Of a stretch of DNA of 64,000 bases, positions 23,592 to 35,200 are shown in pieces. Both the position numbers and the translations under genes were made by a program. The DNA is taken from contig JAHREC010000013.1 in assembly GCA_020081605.1 (NCBI GenBank), positions 4,526,001-4,590,000 of the forward strand, in the 5' to 3' direction. The stretch is from Albifimbria verrucaria. Lineage: Eukaryota > Ascomycota > Sordariomycetes > Hypocreales > Stachybotryaceae. Within the stretch, counting starts at the first letter, position 1. Every line of letters begins with the position of its first letter. A model generated the notes under the pieces. It searched no databases. It had not been told where the DNA came from and worked only from the letters and a program-made list of their open reading frames with translations.

Positions 23592-24974
23592 GATGCAGAT
23601 ATTGGTGGGGGCTTGGAGTGAACTCCGGTTGATGATATCTAGAACATGTGACGGATTGGGATCCATGGGAAAGCTGGATACATTTAGAGACCATCCTTGG
23701 GAGACCATTCAGGTTCTTGCTTAAGGTAGAGAGATATTTGCTTAACATGACCGTTCTTGCAACCATCCCTGGGGCCCTTTCCTTTAGTGTCAAAACTTCC
23801 TTAAGCCTTTTTTCCCCTGGTACGACACCAGGAGCGAGAGGGAGTCTTGTTAACGATACAAATGACGACAATCAGTTCACTGGTGGAGATTATCAGGATC
23901 TGCCAATAGAAAATGATGAGCATGAAGAGAAGATCTAGAGTGTCTGATGACCAGACTATTGTTCTTGGGAAGGGTTTCGGACATGGCCCGCTCAGGGGCA
24001 AACTCATCGGACCAGACGCGGCTGTCCAGTGACAGCCTCAATAGTGGATCAGGGCTGATGAAGCTCGAGACCGAACAAGCATTGATGATGGTCTGTAGGC
24101 GAGATTCTGCCACAGGTTCATCTTATGGTTGTGAGTGATACTCGGCACTCGCTGGAATAGGGTCTGAGTGGGTGCTGCAAAGTCGCGGGGCTGTTGGTTC
24201 CGTTTGGGGATGCAGACAAGGGTTGCTTCAAGTGAGGCTATACCTGTGCGGGCATAAAATGGTTCGGTGTTTTCTGCTGCCCCATGGGGTATTGTTCAGG
24301 GTTAAACAAGTTGTTAGTTAGCTCTGAGTTTGTTGGTAAGAGATGCCTAGATGGCGAAGAGAGAGCCCTCTCCGGTGGTATTTATAGGTTCGTTCTACCA
24401 TTTGTTTTCATGCCTTGAGCTGAAGCTTCATGCACGCTGACAAGTCTGTCATCTGTCATGGAATCTAGTCTGCAAAGTTCGGCTGTGATGGTATAATTTG
24501 TTTTGTTGTTCAACTTATATGCGATGATGTTATATTGATCTATAGCCTCACATCAAAGGGTTGTGGTAGGGATTGATGTAAGAAATCTTGCCCAGAGAAA
24601 TCAAGACTACGAAATCCACCAGCGGTTGCTGGAAATACATAACGTTAAGTTAGAAAGTTCTACACCAATGTTGTCTGTCTCGGTGGGCTCAAGCATGGAT
24701 GGACCGTGGAGGAAAGTTGGGACTAAATGCCACAACCCCAGAACTAGTGCCAGCCAGCATTTGTAAACCAAACCAAACCAAACCAAACCAAACCAAACCA
24801 AACCAAACCAAACCAAACCAAACCAAACCAAATCAACCCAAATCAACCCAAATCAACCCCGCGTCCAACATCACCATTCCACGTCGCAATTGTCACGGCC
24901 CATTGCGCAGCACGTCCAAGGCAGGAATCGACGTTGAGCGGTGCGCGTTGCCATGGTGTGCTTCTGTAGGTGAC
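23592..24974. other. Intergenic, no supported gene
   Basis: 3' flank of the SNF2-like gene and promoter of the Zn2Cys6 gene. A 96-codon frame at 23648-23938 shows no recognisable motif and is not called. It could be a decayed continuation of the upstream gene. The AACCA array lies near the right end. Confidence 0.45.
24766..24830. repeat. (AACCA)13 microsatellite plus degenerate AATCAACCCA copies
   Basis: Thirteen uninterrupted AACCA units, followed at 24831-24860 by three 10-bp units of AATCAACCCA type. The array ends about 115 bp before the regulator's ATG, so it is promoter or leader DNA. The minus strand reads as an artificial FGLVW repeat. Confidence 0.95.
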
Positions 24975-27253
24975 ATGTCGCCAGAAGCGCTCGAGGCGGA
25001 GAGGAGCAAACACCTCCCTGCATGTCGACGGTGTCGCGTGCGCAAGATCAAGTGCAACCGAGGCGCCCCGAAATGCGCCAATTGCACCTCGTCCAACGCG
25101 GCCTGCATTATCGTGGATCCCATCACCTCGGAGCAGTACCCGCGCGACTACATTCGCGAGCTCGAGGAGAGAGAGCGCCAGCTGCGCGCAAATCTTGACG
25201 CCTCGCCTTCGCACGCCTCGTCGGCACCCTTGGCCCCTTTGGAGCCTCTGGAGCCTTTGGAGACGGACCAGGACACGCCTAACAGCCTTGCCCCGACTGT
25301 CTCCGCATATCGGAATAGCGCCTTTGTCGGAGACGGCAGCGGGTTGAGGTACGAACTAGCTCCAGTCTTGTTGTTGACCAGTCCCCTGACCCTCTCACCA
25401 CAGCTTCCTTCGCCATATCCTGTCAGATGCAAAGTGGCAGGTCTACAAACCCCAAATTCTCCATCATCTTGCAGAGCGGAACCAGATTCCAGAACGAGAT
25501 GTCTCGGCCAATGTCCTGCCGTCCGTTGACGAAGCAACTGCGCTGATGCGGAATTAGTGAGTTTGTATCAGCCGTAGCTGGCGCTTCCCGCCGTCTAACC
25601 CTTCCAGCTTCGCACGCTTCCACATAAACCATACGTTTCTCCTACGCCAGGATGTTTGGGACTTGCTCAACCGCATGTATCACCCTTCGCCGGGCCAGAC
25701 ACCTTCGGCTCAGGACTACTTCCGCTTGTTCATGGTCTTTGCTCTCAGCGCAGTTACTCGGTATCGCAAAGGCCTGAGCAAGGATCATCCTTTGGCTACT
25801 ATCTTGCCGCTCAGGAGTATCTCTCGGAGATACCTCTCATCGGCACTCTCGATGCGATCCAAAACTTCCTCCTGGTTGCCAGGTTTGGCATGTATCACCA
25901 CATCGGTTAGCCGGCAATTTTCTGTGCGATACTATTCACTTGATATCTGACATTCCATCTTAGGCACGTCTCTCTGGGAGATTGGCCGTTTCTGTATGCG
26001 CCAGTGTGTTGAGTTGGGCCTACACACAGCGCCACGGCGTCGCCTCAGTCTCCTCGAGGAGCAACATCGCCGTCGTATCTTCTGGGAATGCTACATCCTG
26101 GACTGCTATAGCTCCGGGGTCCTAGGCAGACCTTTTGCCATATCTGATCAAGACATCACCGTAGATCTACCAGTGGACGCCGATGATGAAGTCATTACCA
26201 ACGCCGTCATGGCACCTTCATTATCAAGCATCACAGTGCAGCCAGCAGCCCATCCGACAGAGCTATCTGTCTTTATCTTTTGCATAAAACTCCGCAAAAT
26301 CACATCCAGGGTTCACCATGAATTCTACGCGCGCCGAGGGAAGAGTCTGAACAGCGGTGAGGCTACTCCCATATCAAACTTCTCTTCCGGTCACGTATAT
26401 GTCAAGATATACCAGTTCTTAGACGAACTGAGCGCTTGGAGACAAGAGGCGCCTGTCTTCAGCGAGCCTCGGTCTCTCTACGAACGCCCTGAGTGGTATG
26501 ATTTTCTTCTCGAGAAAGATAAACTTGTTCTTATTAGGGGAGCCATTCATTGCGTCCCCAGAAGAAATGGCCACGCCCCTGAAGATCTACTTATTCTCTG
26601 CTTGGATAGCGCGATCCAGGTTATTGAGCTCTATAACCAGATGTTGCAGCTCAAGTATATCACCTGGACTAGGAGCTATTTCCAGGTTATTTTCGCCGCC
26701 GGTTTATCCATCATCTACTGCGTATCAGTTGGTGTCGACAAGGATTCTGCTTCTTCTCAGCGACGTCCTGGCAAGGCTCTTACGTTATGCAGCGAGATTC
26801 TTCGATATTTCAAAATGGAAATGCCAGATGCAGGAGATTCTCCATTGTTTTTGAAATACTGCGCGAGAACCTTCTTCGAGACTTCAACGCTGCCACTTCC
26901 AACGACGGGGCGACAACAGTGCTCGTGCCACGGCCTCGGTTGCGCCAGGTCTCGAGTCTTTACAGCCAGCAGATACTTCAAATGGGGACCAACGCCAGTT
27001 CGGCTCCATCGATTGGAATATGCAAAACGCCAATGGCCAGAATAACCAATCTCATCCACAGCTTCAACCTCTAGCGCCGCCAAATCAACTACCCCTCTCC
27101 CCAATCAGCAATATAAACGGCCAGCCGCAAGACTTTGGTCCCGCCCTAGACCTGCAGCAACAACAAGATGTGCTGCTTGACTGGCCAATACTTACCGATG
27201 AAATGATGGAGCATCTAGAAGCTGGCTTGGGGAGTTTGCGTGGGAGTGCTTGA
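24975..27253 (+). CDS. Zn2Cys6 fungal transcription factor
   Basis: Nuclear DNA-binding regulator of about 705 residues. Exons: 24975-25348, 25404-25556, 25608-25905 and 25964-27253. The binuclear cluster is near the start: CRRCRVRKIKCNRGAPKC then CANC and C, with standard C-x2-C-x6-C spacing. A short predicted helix (YIRELEERERQLRANL) follows. The fungal_trans middle homology domain spans about residues 150-400, with the signature RRIFWECYILDCYSSGVLGRP and FAISDQDITVDLP. The C-terminus is glutamine/proline-rich and ends MMEHLEAGLG. Single-base gaps at 25791-25793 (T), 26833-26834 (G) and 26907-26910 (G) break the frame and are read as errors. The last few residues are uncertain because another G-run (27231-27234) may also be short. 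The ATG chosen is the closest one before the zinc cluster. The 3' end is 157 bp from the converging dehydrogenase gene. Confidence 0.88.
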
Positions 27254-27410
27254 TACTGACTTCCAAGGATGGAATACATGATACACGCGAAATTCATCAC
27301 GACAGCTAATCACAGTGAAGACGGTTGTTCATCAAGAAAAGTGGAATCGCTGCGTATTTATAATAATCTAACTAAAAGAAACGTCACTTATTCAAACGGT
27401 CTCTGCCCAT

Positions 27411-28397
27411 CTAAGCCTCCTTCTGGATATACTCATAAAGACGCTGGGCAGCCGCCACCGCCGTCTCCATTTGTGTTTGTGAAGTTGCTGCGCCAATGTG
27501 AGGCGTGCTCAATACACGCTGCTGCCACAAGGCACTGTACTTCTCATAGGTTGGGGGCTCCTGTTCGTGACAATCAAGGCCAGCGCCCCAGATCAGGCCC
27601 TCGCGGAGGCTGCGCTCAAGATCAGCCTCGTTAACGATGCCACCTCGGGCGGCGTTGATGATGATGGCATTGGGCTTCATGGTACTCATCTCCTTGTAGG
27701 TGATGAGGTCGCGTGTCTTGGGTGTTAGGGGAACGTGTAGGCTGAGCACGTCCGACGCTCGCAGAACTTCCTCAACTGTCTGGGCCCGTGTATGAGGAAT
27801 GTCTGACCAGGCATCGGCGGGCAGGAAAGGGTCATATGCGATAATGTCTGCATCAAAGGCTCCGCGGAAGATGCGAGCAACAGCCTCGCCAATGTTCCCC
27901 ATGCCTAGAAGACCCAGCGTCTTACGGTAAATAATAAGACCAGAGCATGTCTCCTTGGGAACAGGAGTGCCATTTGATTGCTGGGACACTATTCAGGGCA
28001 CCTCACGGGCCACGCCCATGGTGAGCGCGAGCACTGTCTCAGCTACAGCACGGGCGTTGACACCAGGTGTGTTGAATATCTTGATGCCACGTTCTTCGCA
28101 TGCCTTGGCGTCAATCTTGTCGATACCTACACCCTGCTTGCCAATGGCCTTCAGGTTGGGGCACTGAGCAACATCCTCTGCAGTGAGGTATGAGGAGCGG
28201 ATGAGCAGGTACTCTGCATTCTGCCTCCAGTTTTCGTGTCCGGCATCTCCAGGGAGGATGGCGTTGAAGCGCTTGCGGCAGTATTTGATGGCTTCTGGGT
28301 GGAAGGTGTCGAGAAGATAGACAGTTGGCTTCTTGGAATCAATGGAAGTGGTTTCGACGGTATAATCACCGTTATCATCAAGTCTTCCGGGTGCCAT
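27411..28397 (-). CDS. D-isomer-specific 2-hydroxyacid dehydrogenase (phosphoglycerate dehydrogenase-like), with internal TGA
   Basis: NAD-dependent oxidoreductase of the SerA/2-hydroxyacid dehydrogenase family, 328 codons with no intron. The N-terminal substrate lobe contains GKQGVGIDKIDAKACEERGI and NTPGVNARAVAETVLAL. The Rossmann motif is LGLLGMGNIGEAVARIF. The catalytic Arg is in INAARGGIVNEADL, the Glu in DCHEQEPP and the His in STPHIGAATS. The length suits a 2-hydroxyacid dehydrogenase without the regulatory ACT domain, so a serine-pathway role is not assured. A TGA (27993-27995) interrupts the frame between EVP and IVSQQSNG without shifting it; a CGA arginine codon would restore it. 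This is either a real C-to-T nonsense change or a base error. It lies next to an aldolase gene and between two Zn2Cys6 genes. Confidence 0.88.
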
Positions 28398-29320
28398 GTT
28401 TAGGGATGTGATCTATTCCAGATCAAGAGCAATTGAGAAGAAATACCGAAAGTAAGGACTTGGAGATGCAGAAGATGTAGTAGGATGCGGCAAGCTACTC
28501 GTATGGGGAAGTCTTGGCTCTTTGGCTACGCTAAAGTGAGGGATCTTAGGGAGACAATCGCATATTTAGTCTTTACGGTTATGCCGCGGCTCGGAACTAT
28601 GGATAGGATCACCGGTCCGATGACTATGGTGCAGTCATAACCAGCAGCTCGATCACAGCGATGATACTCGGAGTTGCTTGGTGTGTATAAGTGGTGTGGT
28701 CCACTGTGGGTTGTCGGAGGTGGTCCGTCGGTGGCCAGCCGCGGGACCGTGGTCGGACCTCATGCGTACCAAGCTGGATTTCTCCACATATCCTTGACAG
28801 TTCGTGCTGGACATGATGCGGAGGTAATCTGGGGTATGGGAAAGACGCGATTCCTGTTTGCATGCTCAGTCGAGCGAAGTGGTGAGCATGAATGGAATGC
28901 TATTACATCAAAGGCTTACATTTGACGATAGATCTTGTGAGGTAAAGCCTACTTGACTTAACAGTAGACGATTCTGTAGACTCTTGGTATGAATACTAGT
29001 TTACAATTCGACTTATACCCATATGTCCTGAGGTTCTGATCATAATGTTGAAAGACATCGTTACTTCGTAATTCGATCACTTTGGGCAGTGGCTTCATGT
29101 AACCCTTTTTGTATGCCTGTGATGCTAATTTTATATCATATCTGCTTTAAACTTAGGTCATATAGAGAAACAATGAAACGGCGATGAGATGCTGCTATGT
29201 CAATATTTATTTTAGTGTCCTAGTCAACAACATAGCCTTGTGCGGTAAATTGAGATTTGCTCATGTTCAATATTCATATCTATCTCATTACTATTTACAT
29301 TCTATTACCCTCTATCAAGC
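28398..29320. other. Intergenic, dehydrogenase promoter
   Basis: Upstream region of the minus-strand dehydrogenase and 3' flank of the aldolase gene. 28930-29310 is AT-rich. No supported gene. Confidence 0.5.
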
Positions 29321-30159
29321 TTAAGCCTTTCCATTCATTCCATTGACACCATTGGCCTGTTGTCCCATCACCTTGGTGTTGAGGGCGGCCATTTCAGCCC
29401 CTCTCTTGGAAGCACCAGCGAGCAGCAGAGGGCCATCGGTGGCAGCCATGACCCATCGGGCGCCCATTGAGCAGAACTTCTCGACAAGGTCTAGACGAGA
29501 GTGCAGGCCACCAACACCAACCCACTTGCCAACCTTGTTGCAAGCAGCAATGGTGCGCTCATAAGCCTCGGTGACACGGGGTTCTCGTAATCGCCAGGAA
29601 TACCCATCTCGGCAGTCAGGTCGTTGGTGCCGATCAGCAGGGAGTCGACGCCCTCAACGGCGGCAATCTCATCAACAAGCTCCAAGGCCTCGAGGGTCTC
29701 AATCATGGGAATGACCAAGGTGCCGGCGTTGCAGACGGGGTTGGAGACCTTGGCGGGGAACGAGCGGAACTGGAAGTGCGGCAGGCCGTTGGTGGAGGAT
29801 CGGCAGCCAACAGGCTGGAACTTAGCGGCGGCAACGACATCCTTGGCATCCTGGACGCTGCGGATGTGGGGACGATGACGCCGAGGGCACCCCGTCAAGA
29901 ATGCGGGAGACGAAGAAGGGTCCTTGCTCGGGGCCCGGACAATGGGCGCGATGCCGGCATACAGCGCCGACATGCAGATCTGGCCGGTGGTGTCAAGGTC
30001 GAACGAAGAGTGCTCCATGTCGATGAGGATGCCGTCGAAACCGGCAGTCTTGGCCATCATGGAGATCTCAACTGAGCGGACCAGCTTGACACTCATGGTG
30101 TAAGCGACCTGGCCCGAGGCCATCTTGTCCTTGAGGGTGTTTGTCAAAGTGCAAGCCAT
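29321..30159 (-). CDS. HpcH/HpaI-family aldolase (2-keto-3-deoxy acid or 4-hydroxy-2-oxo acid aldolase type)
   Basis: Class II, metal-dependent aldolase of the HpcH/HpaI superfamily, about 280 residues, no intron. Characteristic segments are AKTAGFDGILIDMEHSSFD near residue 40, VPHIRSVQDAKDVVAAAKF with the arginine-rich region near residue 115, TLVIPMIETLEALELVDEI, and GVDSLLIGTNDLTAEMGIPG near residue 185. It ends VNGMNGKA. Such enzymes split 2-oxo-4-hydroxy acids to pyruvate plus an aldehyde; the actual substrate cannot be read from sequence. Four single-base gaps in G/C runs (29578-29581, 29868-29871, 29890-29893 and 29918-29920) distort the raw frame. With four bases added the total is 281 codons. 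It is transcribed away from the Zn2Cys6 gene at 30837, with which it shares a promoter region. Confidence 0.87.
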
Positions 30160-30836
30160 TTTGAGAGTGGTTTTCTTGTTACAAAGAGGCTATCTGGGGT
30201 TGATATTGAATGAAGGGTATAAAGAGAGGAGAGAATGAGGAGCAAAAGGGCGGAAGAAGCCTGCCGCGATGCAAAGAGGGTATTTGGTTTGGGCTGTTGG
30301 TCGAATTCAGAAGCCAATGATTGCAGCCCAAGGCATACATATATATCGAAGGCCTCAATGCAACTCTCCTATTTATCCCGAGGCAATCGGAGGGCACCCT
30401 ACGATGCGAAGCCGGAACCACCGCGATACCCCCACATAGGGGTCCGGGTTGCATTGTCCGTCGTGTGAGTGTGAGTCTTATCTGCAGCACCACAGAATCT
30501 GGAGCTGGCGTGTATGGATCGTCACATCGGTTCCCCGCAGCATCAGTCGCAATCAGGCATTGGCATTGGGTGGTGTAAGCCAGCCTCGGACCTGTGCCGC
30601 TGGTGTGCCAATGGTTCGGCGAGTGGAGACCGGCAACGGGGCCGTATATCGGAGTCGAGGTACGTACCTTTGCTTGGTTCATGTCGCTTTCGTCTTGTCT
30701 TGCCTTGGCACCAAGCCGCCCGCATCTCATCTATCGTCTCCAAATCTACGCGCAACTCAGCGGATGGGCGAAGGAGCGCGCAGCCAACCTCCGGCTTTCA
30801 CGTGAACATACACGGAGCTGTTCCGTATACCAGAAC
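30160..30836. promoter_or_regulatory. Shared divergent promoter of aldolase and Zn2Cys6 genes
   Basis: A 677-bp gap separates two divergent starts. The pattern is common for pathway regulators and their targets. No specific operator was identified. The overlapping frames on both strands look like noncoding composition. Confidence 0.5.
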
Positions 30837-32972
30837 ATGCCCGCCGCTCGCTCCGCTACGCCCAATCTCATGCCCCAGGCGTGTGAGCGGTGCTGGAAGC
30901 GGAAGCAGAAGGTAACGTTAATTTACCAATCCTAAATTTATCCTTGAATTGTGAAAATCGGAAGCATCTAATGTGTGGCCGCGGTAGTGTGATCGTCAGA
31001 AGCCATGCTTGCAGTGCCGGAGAGCCAACGCCTCATGTATCGAGCGTCACATGGGCACCGTCCTAGACCCGTCCGACCCTCATGCTCACCATAGGTATAC
31101 TGCCAAAATTTTCCCATGTAGCTTTTTGAATAAACACTCCATTGTCAACTACTAATTCTCTATTTCTAGCTATATTGAATCGCTAAAGGGCAGGGTTCAT
31201 ACCTTGGAGGCCCGCGTCCAGGCTACGTCCCCGGCGACCGCTGCCTCGTCCGGGCCCCGTCATTCCAACGCCGGTGGAAGCTCCGCTACACCGGCCGCAC
31301 AGCCGCTGGCTCGCCGCGGAGAGATGCAGCGTAGCCCAAGCGGCATATCGCCCGGGTCGCAGGCCACTCGGCCACCACCCACTGATGCTTTGCATGATGA
31401 GATGGGATACCTCCCTCTGAGCGCCATGGCCGAACAGTGGGAGCAGCCTTTCTCAAATCAACATATATCTTTCCAGACTCAGGTTCAGGCGGCTACCTGT
31501 GCTTCAGGGAATAACCCTACCGTCTCTAACAAGCAGAACACGGCCATCTTTGGTCAGCTAGGCGACTTCCACCGCAGTCTTTTACGGCAAGGGGTAAACT
31601 TGGCAACCATTGAAACAGGCGAGCCGTTTGCGAGATTCGTGGAATTATTAAAATACGCGATACCCTTCTTGTCCCATGAGCAGCTGACCCAAGATTACCA
31701 GTTGGTCCTGCAGGCTTGCAAGGAAAGCAAGGTGGGTGACTTCATAACGGAGAATCCAACAAAGGTCATCCTTGTCCATCTAGCGGTCGCTACTGGACTT
31801 CTTCTTTCCAAGGACCATCGATATATGGAGAGCTACGCAACAGCTTTAGCACTGACATCTCACCAACTGGTTCCACGGGCAATCGCTCTTTATGTGATTT
31901 AGAGGCTGCGCAGATATTAACTATGATGGCCATATTCTCTATATACAGCTCTTTTGGGGTTCCACCTGGCACCTCTTAGATCTGGCCACAACACGGTGTA
32001 TTGCGGCAGGCTTGCATAACGCCAGTATTTCCGGATCTGATTCCGATGATGTAGAAAAGGAGAATAATCGACGGGCCTTCTGGTCAATTTACATGCTCGA
32101 TGCGTAAGTGTTCTGTATCAAAGACCTTTTGGGTTGGCATTCTGAATAGGATGTAGGTTCGTGAGCTTCTCGCTAGATCGGCCCTTTCAGATACAGGATG
32201 AAGACATCACGACTGCTGTGAGACATACCCTAAGGCGCGGTTATTGGTACAATATTTTGCTGACCTTCATCAGCCCCCGTCAAATACGGGAGAGAGGGAC
32301 GAATCGGAGCAGCTGCAGTCTTGGAATGTACAGCACGCGATGCTGCTTCATGCAATGCGCAGAGATCCTTCCAAGGGCATGCTCTTCCACTACAGCAACT
32401 ACCGTTACTGGAGAGAGACTGCACCACTAAGAAACCCTCAGCAACAGAATGTCTGGATACGGAGGTATCACATACAGCGCATGTGTTGCCGCAGCCTTGT
32501 CAGCATTCTAGCACTAGCCGAGGTGTCCCCTTCGAAGCAGGCATCTCCAACCATCACGGGCCATGCGGAAAAGGAGTTTACAGGTTTTCTCACGACTTTA
32601 GAGGAGCAGTGCAAACCCGAGGGCTGCGCGCTGACGACATTTGATAGCATCGACGCCTTCAACGCTGGTGTTTCGCTGGTCTATATAATGGTATGCGGCA
32701 GCCCGGCACCTTTGATACCAGATGTAATGCGCGCAGTGGTCGGAGTGGCCCACAGGGTTATGCGGCTCTTGGCCGCCATATCAGAGAGGTTCACCAGCGT
32801 GCGCAGCCTGTACGATATTTTTGGCGCCTTCACGATGGCATGCGGTGACGGAGCCTGGGGTCCTGTAGCGACTCTTGTTGAGAATGCCGACTTGTTTCCC
32901 TCGCGGGCCGTGGAGAGACTAATGCGAACGACGATTGAGATGACCTCAGGAACTCAGGGAATGGAGTCGTAA
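30837..32972 (+). CDS. Zn2Cys6 fungal transcription factor (cluster-associated)
   Basis: Nuclear regulator of about 644 residues. Exons: 30837-30911, 30988-31094, 31170-32103 and 32157-32972. The zinc cluster CERCWKRKQK/CDRQKPCLQCRRANASC is split by intron 1 and has C-x2-C-x6-C-x5-C-x2-C-x6-C spacing. A short linker with SYIESLKGRVHTLEARV (dimerisation helix) follows. The fungal_trans domain starts near residue 200 with TWHLLDLATTRCIAAGLH, NRRAFWSIYMLDA and FSLDRPFQIQDEDITTA. Single-base gaps at 31877-31879 (G), 31956-31959 (G, or the following TT) and near 32218-32220 interrupt the frame. Filling them gives 645 codons. Divergent from the aldolase gene, which makes it the best candidate regulator of that gene. 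Confidence 0.87.
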
Positions 32973-34418
32973 TGTAAGAGTAAAAGACAAGGGCTTATTT
33001 CAGGATAAAATTTAACGAACGTATTCGTTTGGTTGGGTGAGATCGTAAGATAACGGGAGCAAATGTATAATTGTATATCAGGATATTCAGCATAAACATG
33101 TGCTGAATTCCTATTGCAGGACGAATATGTGTCTAACAATATTTTGATATACCAAGGATAACGTGGTATATAGCAATATTCTAACACGAAAAGAATAAAT
33201 GAATGTTTATGTTTCAGTACCCATTTCCTTGTCTAATGCTATCAACGGGTTTTGCGAGAAACCATATCCGTGGCTAAGCTGATATTGATAATTATGGATT
33301 TCATAAACACCAATTCAAGTGCAACACAATATGCAGTTCGGACGACAACCGACGAGCAGAAGGCATGAGGGGTAAATTCCAGGGTCCCTGGATGATGCGG
33401 GGTAGAAACTACCGGACCTCCTCCGACCTCCTCAGTCCGATAATATGTACTGAGGATGAAGATGACCAGGACTAACGTTAGGGTTGTCTCCCACAAGCCA
33501 TGCAGATGCGCGAGACATCAAAGGAAGCTATAGTCTTGGCTTTTGCAATAGATTAGACCACCAAGACAGTGCGTCCGTGTGAAGCTCGTTTACGTACATC
33601 ATGTTGAGCAAAGACCACGGCAGCTACGAAGGATAACTTACATGATCAGGATACATGGCAAGGGTTGATGGTCCACTTGATGCTAGGATATAATTATAGT
33701 AACCTCATTGGCATATGAAGGCTACATGCAGGCCCATGGTTGTCGTCGACGGTCCTCATTCGGTAAGCCAGCCCTTGGCCTACCCTATAGAACATGGGGA
33801 TAGGTAATTCAGAATAGAAGAATGAACTTGGGTGATGGTGTCAAGATATTCAGACAAGGTTGACAACTATATCAGAAATGTATGATTTGTAACCACTGCA
33901 TTATTGTGTTTGACCCAGTATTACATCTTATGCTGTATAGGCCTTATGGTTTTTGCTGTCTGAACATTAGCCATTTGGCTGTTGTTACTTCAGCAGACAT
34001 CCTCTGCACCCCGACTACATCTCCTGCGATCATGTACCTTTCGCAATCACAGCATATAAAAAAGACGACACCAGACTACCGAGGAAATGCGGCGAGCAAC
34101 TCATGGCGTCTCCACGGCCCCGTCGTTCAATCAACTTGCACGTCCATCACAAACCTCCCCATCGCATGGCTCTATGCCCAAATCCTGTCTCAAAGAGGCG
34201 GTATATCGATTCTTCACTTCATAGAAGAGCTGTATTTCCTCGCAAACGTCCAACATGTGCCCGCGGAGCTCGAAGCATCTTTAAAACCATCAACCAGATT
34301 CGACGCGGGATGAAGCCCAAGCAAGCACGGTAGACGCCGAAACACCCCAAACTCCAGACCCAACACGCTTGATCAAACACGACCAAGCAACGGCTCTTTG
34401 CTTCCCGCTGCTGTCCCT
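32973..34418. other. Intergenic, AT-rich, no supported gene
   Basis: Downstream flanks of two convergent genes. A 143-codon plus-strand frame (33882-34313) has no motif and no codon-usage character of its neighbours. Nothing else was seen. Confidence 0.5.
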
Positions 34419-35200
34419 CTAGCTGCGCAACGCCTCGAGGCGATTCCGCATCTGATCCATCATGGCCTCGGCGTCCTCCTCTTCCTCCACCTCTTCTTCC
34501 ACCCGCTTCTGCGGCTCCGGCTCCGGCGCTGCCGGCAGCTTGGGCTCCTTCCTGTCCTTGAGCACCTCGCCGAGAACCTTGTCGACCTCGCCCTCGGCCT
34601 CCTCATCCTCCATCAGTCCGTCAACATCCTCCGGCAATACGTCCTCGACCATCTCCTCGATGATACCAGCCTTCATCAGTTCGGTGCCCAACTCGCGCAT
34701 CGTGCCAGAGAGCTCGGGCAGGCGGATCAGCGAGTTGACGTCCTTCATAATGCCAACGCTGGCGCGGATGGAACCCTCAATCTTGCGCACGGCAAAGGCC
34801 TCGTTGACCTGCATCTGGACCGAGTTGAGCTGCGCCTTGGATGTGACGAGGCGCGCTGAGGTGCGGCGCGCGCGTATCAGCTCCTTGGCGAAGTCGCGCA
34901 CCTCCTTTGCGCCTGGGCCGCGCGGGTCGGGTCGCGCTGCGCTCGCTTGTCGGCCTGCATGATGAGGTTCCTGGTCTTGATCTCGACTTGCTTGACGGTG
35001 GCGATGTCGCGATCGAGTTTACGGATGTTGGAGCGTAGCAGGGCGTTGCATTTCCGGACCTGTTCAAAGCGGAGGGCATCAAGTCAGCGTTTCCGAGGCT
35101 CCAGAAACGGCGCCATCATTAATCGGCCAGAGTTGAATTGGTCGGCTCGTACCTGGGCCTGAGGGTCCGGCTTGACAAAGTACGCCCGTAACGCCTCCAT
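34419..35200 (-). CDS. vps24: ESCRT-III subunit Vps24/CHMP3
   Basis: Snf7-family membrane-remodelling subunit acting at late endosomes in multivesicular body formation. Two exons: 35200-35153 and 35059-34419, 229 residues. It starts MEALRAYFVKPDPQAQ, then VRKCNALLRSNIRKLDRDIA and the basic helix 1-2 hairpin (KQVEIKTRNLIMQADKRAQ). The long middle (VNEAFAVRKIEGSIRASVGIM) and acidic C-terminal half (MVEDVLPEDVDGLMEDEEAE) match the Vps24 arrangement. It ends DQMRNRLEALRS, a MIT-interacting type helix with the leucine pattern bound by Vps4. One missing base near 34916-34920 (a G/C run) separates the two halves; adding it gives 230 codons. CHMP2/Vps2 is the nearest alternative, but the start fits Vps24 better. 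Confidence 0.9.

Noticed and set aside
24607..24846. Minus-strand frame with a repeated FGLVW peptide
   Set aside because: It is only the translation of the AACCA microsatellite.
33882..34313. 143-codon plus-strand frame
   Set aside because: No motif, no intron or codon signature, in AT-rich intergenic DNA.
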